Of a stretch of 45,923 nt of DNA, positions 44,224 to 45,923 are shown one piece after another; within the stretch, counting starts at the first letter, position 1; every line of letters starts with the position of its first letter. A model generated the notes under the pieces. That model ran no database searches, was not told where the DNA came from, and saw only the letters and a program-made list of their open reading frames with translations. The position numbers and the translations under genes were made by a program. The stretch spans positions 1 through 45,923 of the forward strand of contig NZ_RDRE01000014.1 in NCBI RefSeq assembly GCF_003693265.1, given 5' to 3'. This stretch comes from Corynebacterium gottingense. GTDB taxonomy: Bacteria; Actinomycetota; Actinomycetes; Mycobacteriales; Mycobacteriaceae.

Positions 44224-45711
44224 CTACGAGACCTCCAAGGACCAAGTGTGCACAGGCGCGCCGGACTGCTGGTTTGCTACGTATTGCCTGAGCACGCGGG
44301 CGAGCGCGTCGCCGCGCTCCTTGGTGGCCGGCCGCGACTGCGGGGCGATGGAGTTGAGCGCGTTGAGCTGCCACATCGCCCCGTTTTGGCGCGTGCGGGC
44401 TCGGCCCTCGATGATGCCGAGGTATTCGTCGGCGAGGTGGGGTGCGACGTCGAGAAGCTCCAAACCCTCGTGGGCGAGGGGCAGCAGGTGCTTTGCGACG
44501 AGCTCCGTGACGTCAATACTGCCCAGCGTCGGCCAGGTCATCTGCGCGGTGAGCCCGTGGCGCGCGCCCTCGTGGAAGTTGCGCTCGGCGTCCTCGAAGC
44601 TGAGGCGCGACCAGACGGGGCGGGTCTGCTCGCTGAGCGCCTTGACCATGCCGTAGTAGAAGGCGGCGTCCGCGATGATGTCCTTGACAGTGGGGCCTGC
44701 GGGCAGGAGGCGGTTTTCCACGCGGATGTGGGAGAGCTCCGTGTTCGGGTCGTAGATGGCGCGGTTCCAGCGCCAGATCGTGCCGTTGTGCAGGTTGAGG
44801 TAGTGCAGCCCGGGGCTGTCGCCCCTCATGAACGGGGCGCCGGCCTGCATGCGGCCCTCCGGGAGCAGCGGGGAGAAGTACCGGACGTTCTCCTCGAAGA
44901 GGTCGAAGACGCTGGTGATCCAGCGCTCGCCGAACCAGACACGCGGGCGCGCGCCCTGGTTAATCAGCTCCTGGGTGCGCGTATCGATGGACTGCTGGAA
45001 CACGGGGATGCGCGATTCGTGCCAGACCCGGTGCCCCATAAAGAGCGGGGAGTTCGCGGATAGCGCGGCCTGCACGCCCGCGATCGCCTGGGACGCGTTC
45101 CACGCGTTGGCAAAGCGCGCGGGGGAAACCTGCAGGTGCAACTGGATGGACGTGCAGGTGGATTCGGTGGCGATGTCCTCGAAGTTGTGGCGGTAGCGCT
45201 CCTCGCGCCACAGGTTGAGGTGGACGAGCTCACCGCGGGTATCCATGATGGAGTTGTTCAGCCCCGCGTAGCGGTTCTCCGGCGTCATCCACGCCGGGTT
45301 TTTGAGGAACTTCGAGGTCATGGTGGGCAGGGTGCCGATCATCGCGACGGTGGAGCCGGCGGCCTCCGCGGCCTCGGACACCTCTTTGAGGCGCCGGCTG
45401 AGCCCCTCCTCGAGCTTGGTCAGGCCGTCGCCCGCAATGGACAGCGGCGGGTGGTTGAGCTCGACGTTGTAGGCGCCGATTTCAGACTGGAACTCGTCGC
45501 CGAGGCGCTCGAGCACGGCCTGGTTGTTGGCGTGCGGGCGCATCTCCGCGTCCACCAGGTTGAGCTCCAGCTCCAGCCCGATCGTGCCGTGGCTGACAAA
45601 CTCCGCCTCCTGCAGGTGGCGGTCGAAGAGCTCGAGCTCGTCCTCCAGGCGCCTCCGGTACACAGAGCGCTGGCGCGGGGTGTAGGAATCTGCGGAGATT
45701 TGCTCGCCCAT
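44224..45711 (-). CDS. Glutamate-cysteine ligase family protein (GCS2)
   Basis: A 495-residue ATP-dependent carboxylate-amine ligase of the GCS2/YbdK type: VSHGTIGLELELNLVDAEMRPH, IGAYNVELNHPPLSI, MIGTLPT, ESTCTSIQLHLQVSP, RVENRLLPAGPTVKDIIADAAFY. It can form gamma-glutamyl-cysteine, but corynebacteria use mycothiol rather than glutathione, so the physiological product is uncertain. The start ATG 45711 lies 6 bp after the pgi stop, suggesting co-transcription. Confidence 0.85.
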   Translation of the reverse strand: MGEQISADSYTPRQRSVYRRRLEDELELFDRHLQEAEFVSHGTIGLELELNLVDAEMRPHANNQAVLERLGDEFQSEIGAYNVELNHPPLSIAGDGLTKLEEGLSRRLKEVSEAAEAAGSTVAMIGTLPTMTSKFLKNPAWMTPENRYAGLNNSIMDTRGELVHLNLWREERYRHNFEDIATESTCTSIQLHLQVSPARFANAWNASQAIAGVQAALSANSPLFMGHRVWHESRIPVFQQSIDTRTQELINQGARPRVWFGERWITSVFDLFEENVRYFSPLLPEGRMQAGAPFMRGDSPGLHYLNLHNGTIWRWNRAIYDPNTELSHIRVENRLLPAGPTVKDIIADAAFYYGMVKALSEQTRPVWSRLSFEDAERNFHEGARHGLTAQMTWPTLGSIDVTELVAKHLLPLAHEGLELLDVAPHLADEYLGIIEGRARTRQNGAMWQLNALNSIAPQSRPATKERGDALARVLRQYVANQQSGAPVHTWSLEVS

Positions 45712-45717
45712 GGGTGC

Positions 45718-45923
45718 CTACTTCTTGCTGCGGTACCAGGAAATCAGTGCATCGGTGGAGGCATCGCCGGTGTTCGGTGCCTCCTTGCCCGCGACGGCGG
45801 CTGCGAGGTCGTTGGCCTGCTGCTTGCCCAGCTCAACGCCCCACTGGTCGAAGGAGTTGATGTCCCAGATGACGCCCTCGGTGAACACGATGTGCTCGTA
45901 GAGCGCGATGAGCGCGCCCAGGG
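45718..45923 (-). CDS. pgi: Glucose-6-phosphate isomerase, C-terminal end (partial)
   Basis: The window edge cuts the gene; the last 68 residues are visible. [31 protein letters not shown] is the strongly conserved C-terminal block of Pgi, with the catalytic lysine in ELGKQ. The enzyme interconverts glucose-6-phosphate and fructose-6-phosphate. The C-terminal end reads [13 protein letters not shown]. Confidence 0.92.
   Translation of the reverse strand, partial: LGALIALYEHIVFTEGVIWDINSFDQWGVELGKQQANDLAAAVAGKEAPNTGDASTDALISWYRSKK

Overview
This window comes from a high-GC actinobacterium, almost certainly a Corynebacterium. The gene content and order support this: a resuscitation-promoting factor next to a cold-shock gene, DUF2771 and DUF3027 genes, sepH, serC divergent from gltA, fkpA, the mctB/mctC monocarboxylate-transport pair, and lhr close to nei. 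Many genes also start with no leader, directly downstream of a TANNNT -10 box, as is common in corynebacteria and mycobacteria. The species cannot be named from the sequence alone.

Layout. 1-4.5 kb: two tandem FAD/Fe-S 2-hydroxyacid oxidase genes, the first cut by the window edge. 4.6-16.5 kb: core chromosome with a surface protein resembling a purple acid phosphatase without its catalytic domain, a helicase-associated protein, rpf, csp, DUF2771, a glutamine cyclotransferase lipoprotein, DUF3027, a class IV aminotransferase homologue containing no lysine, a purine permease, a SpoU/TrmH methyltransferase, DUF6928 and sepH. 16.5-22.9 kb: central metabolism (serC, gltA, fkpA, an aldo/keto reductase, mctB, mctC). 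22.9-27.4 kb: envelope and membrane genes (deacetylase lipoprotein, YhfC-like, hemolysin III/TrhA, DUF1906, YibE/F).

27.4-34.2 kb is an accessory zone. It holds a decayed FGGY sugar-kinase gene, a 440-bp stretch without a recognisable gene, a DUF3558-like lipoprotein, and a Gly/Ala-rich protein with an N-terminus like type VII secretion substrates. It ends with a 3.3-kb element bounded by a 38-bp direct repeat of the 3' part of tRNA-Arg(CCT). The element carries an ArsR-type regulator, a perfect-palindrome operator, a truncated ThiF-like gene translationally coupled to a DHA2 drug-efflux pump, a small zinc-ribbon protein and an IS-like relic. No integrase remains.

34.2-45.9 kb: core genes again. 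An overlapping cysQ-thyA-folA-mycoredoxin operon diverges from lhr across only 44 bp. An AAA+/DUF4143 ATPase preceded by 23-bp-spaced repeats sits between lhr and nei. DedA, a GCS2-type glutamate-cysteine ligase and the 3' end of pgi follow.

Across the window the 11-mer GCTTATCGACG occurs nine times on both strands, far above what base composition predicts. The most interesting leads are this motif, the tRNA-Arg element, the lysine-free aminotransferase, the Gly-rich/lipoprotein pair and the DUF4143 gene with its phased repeats.
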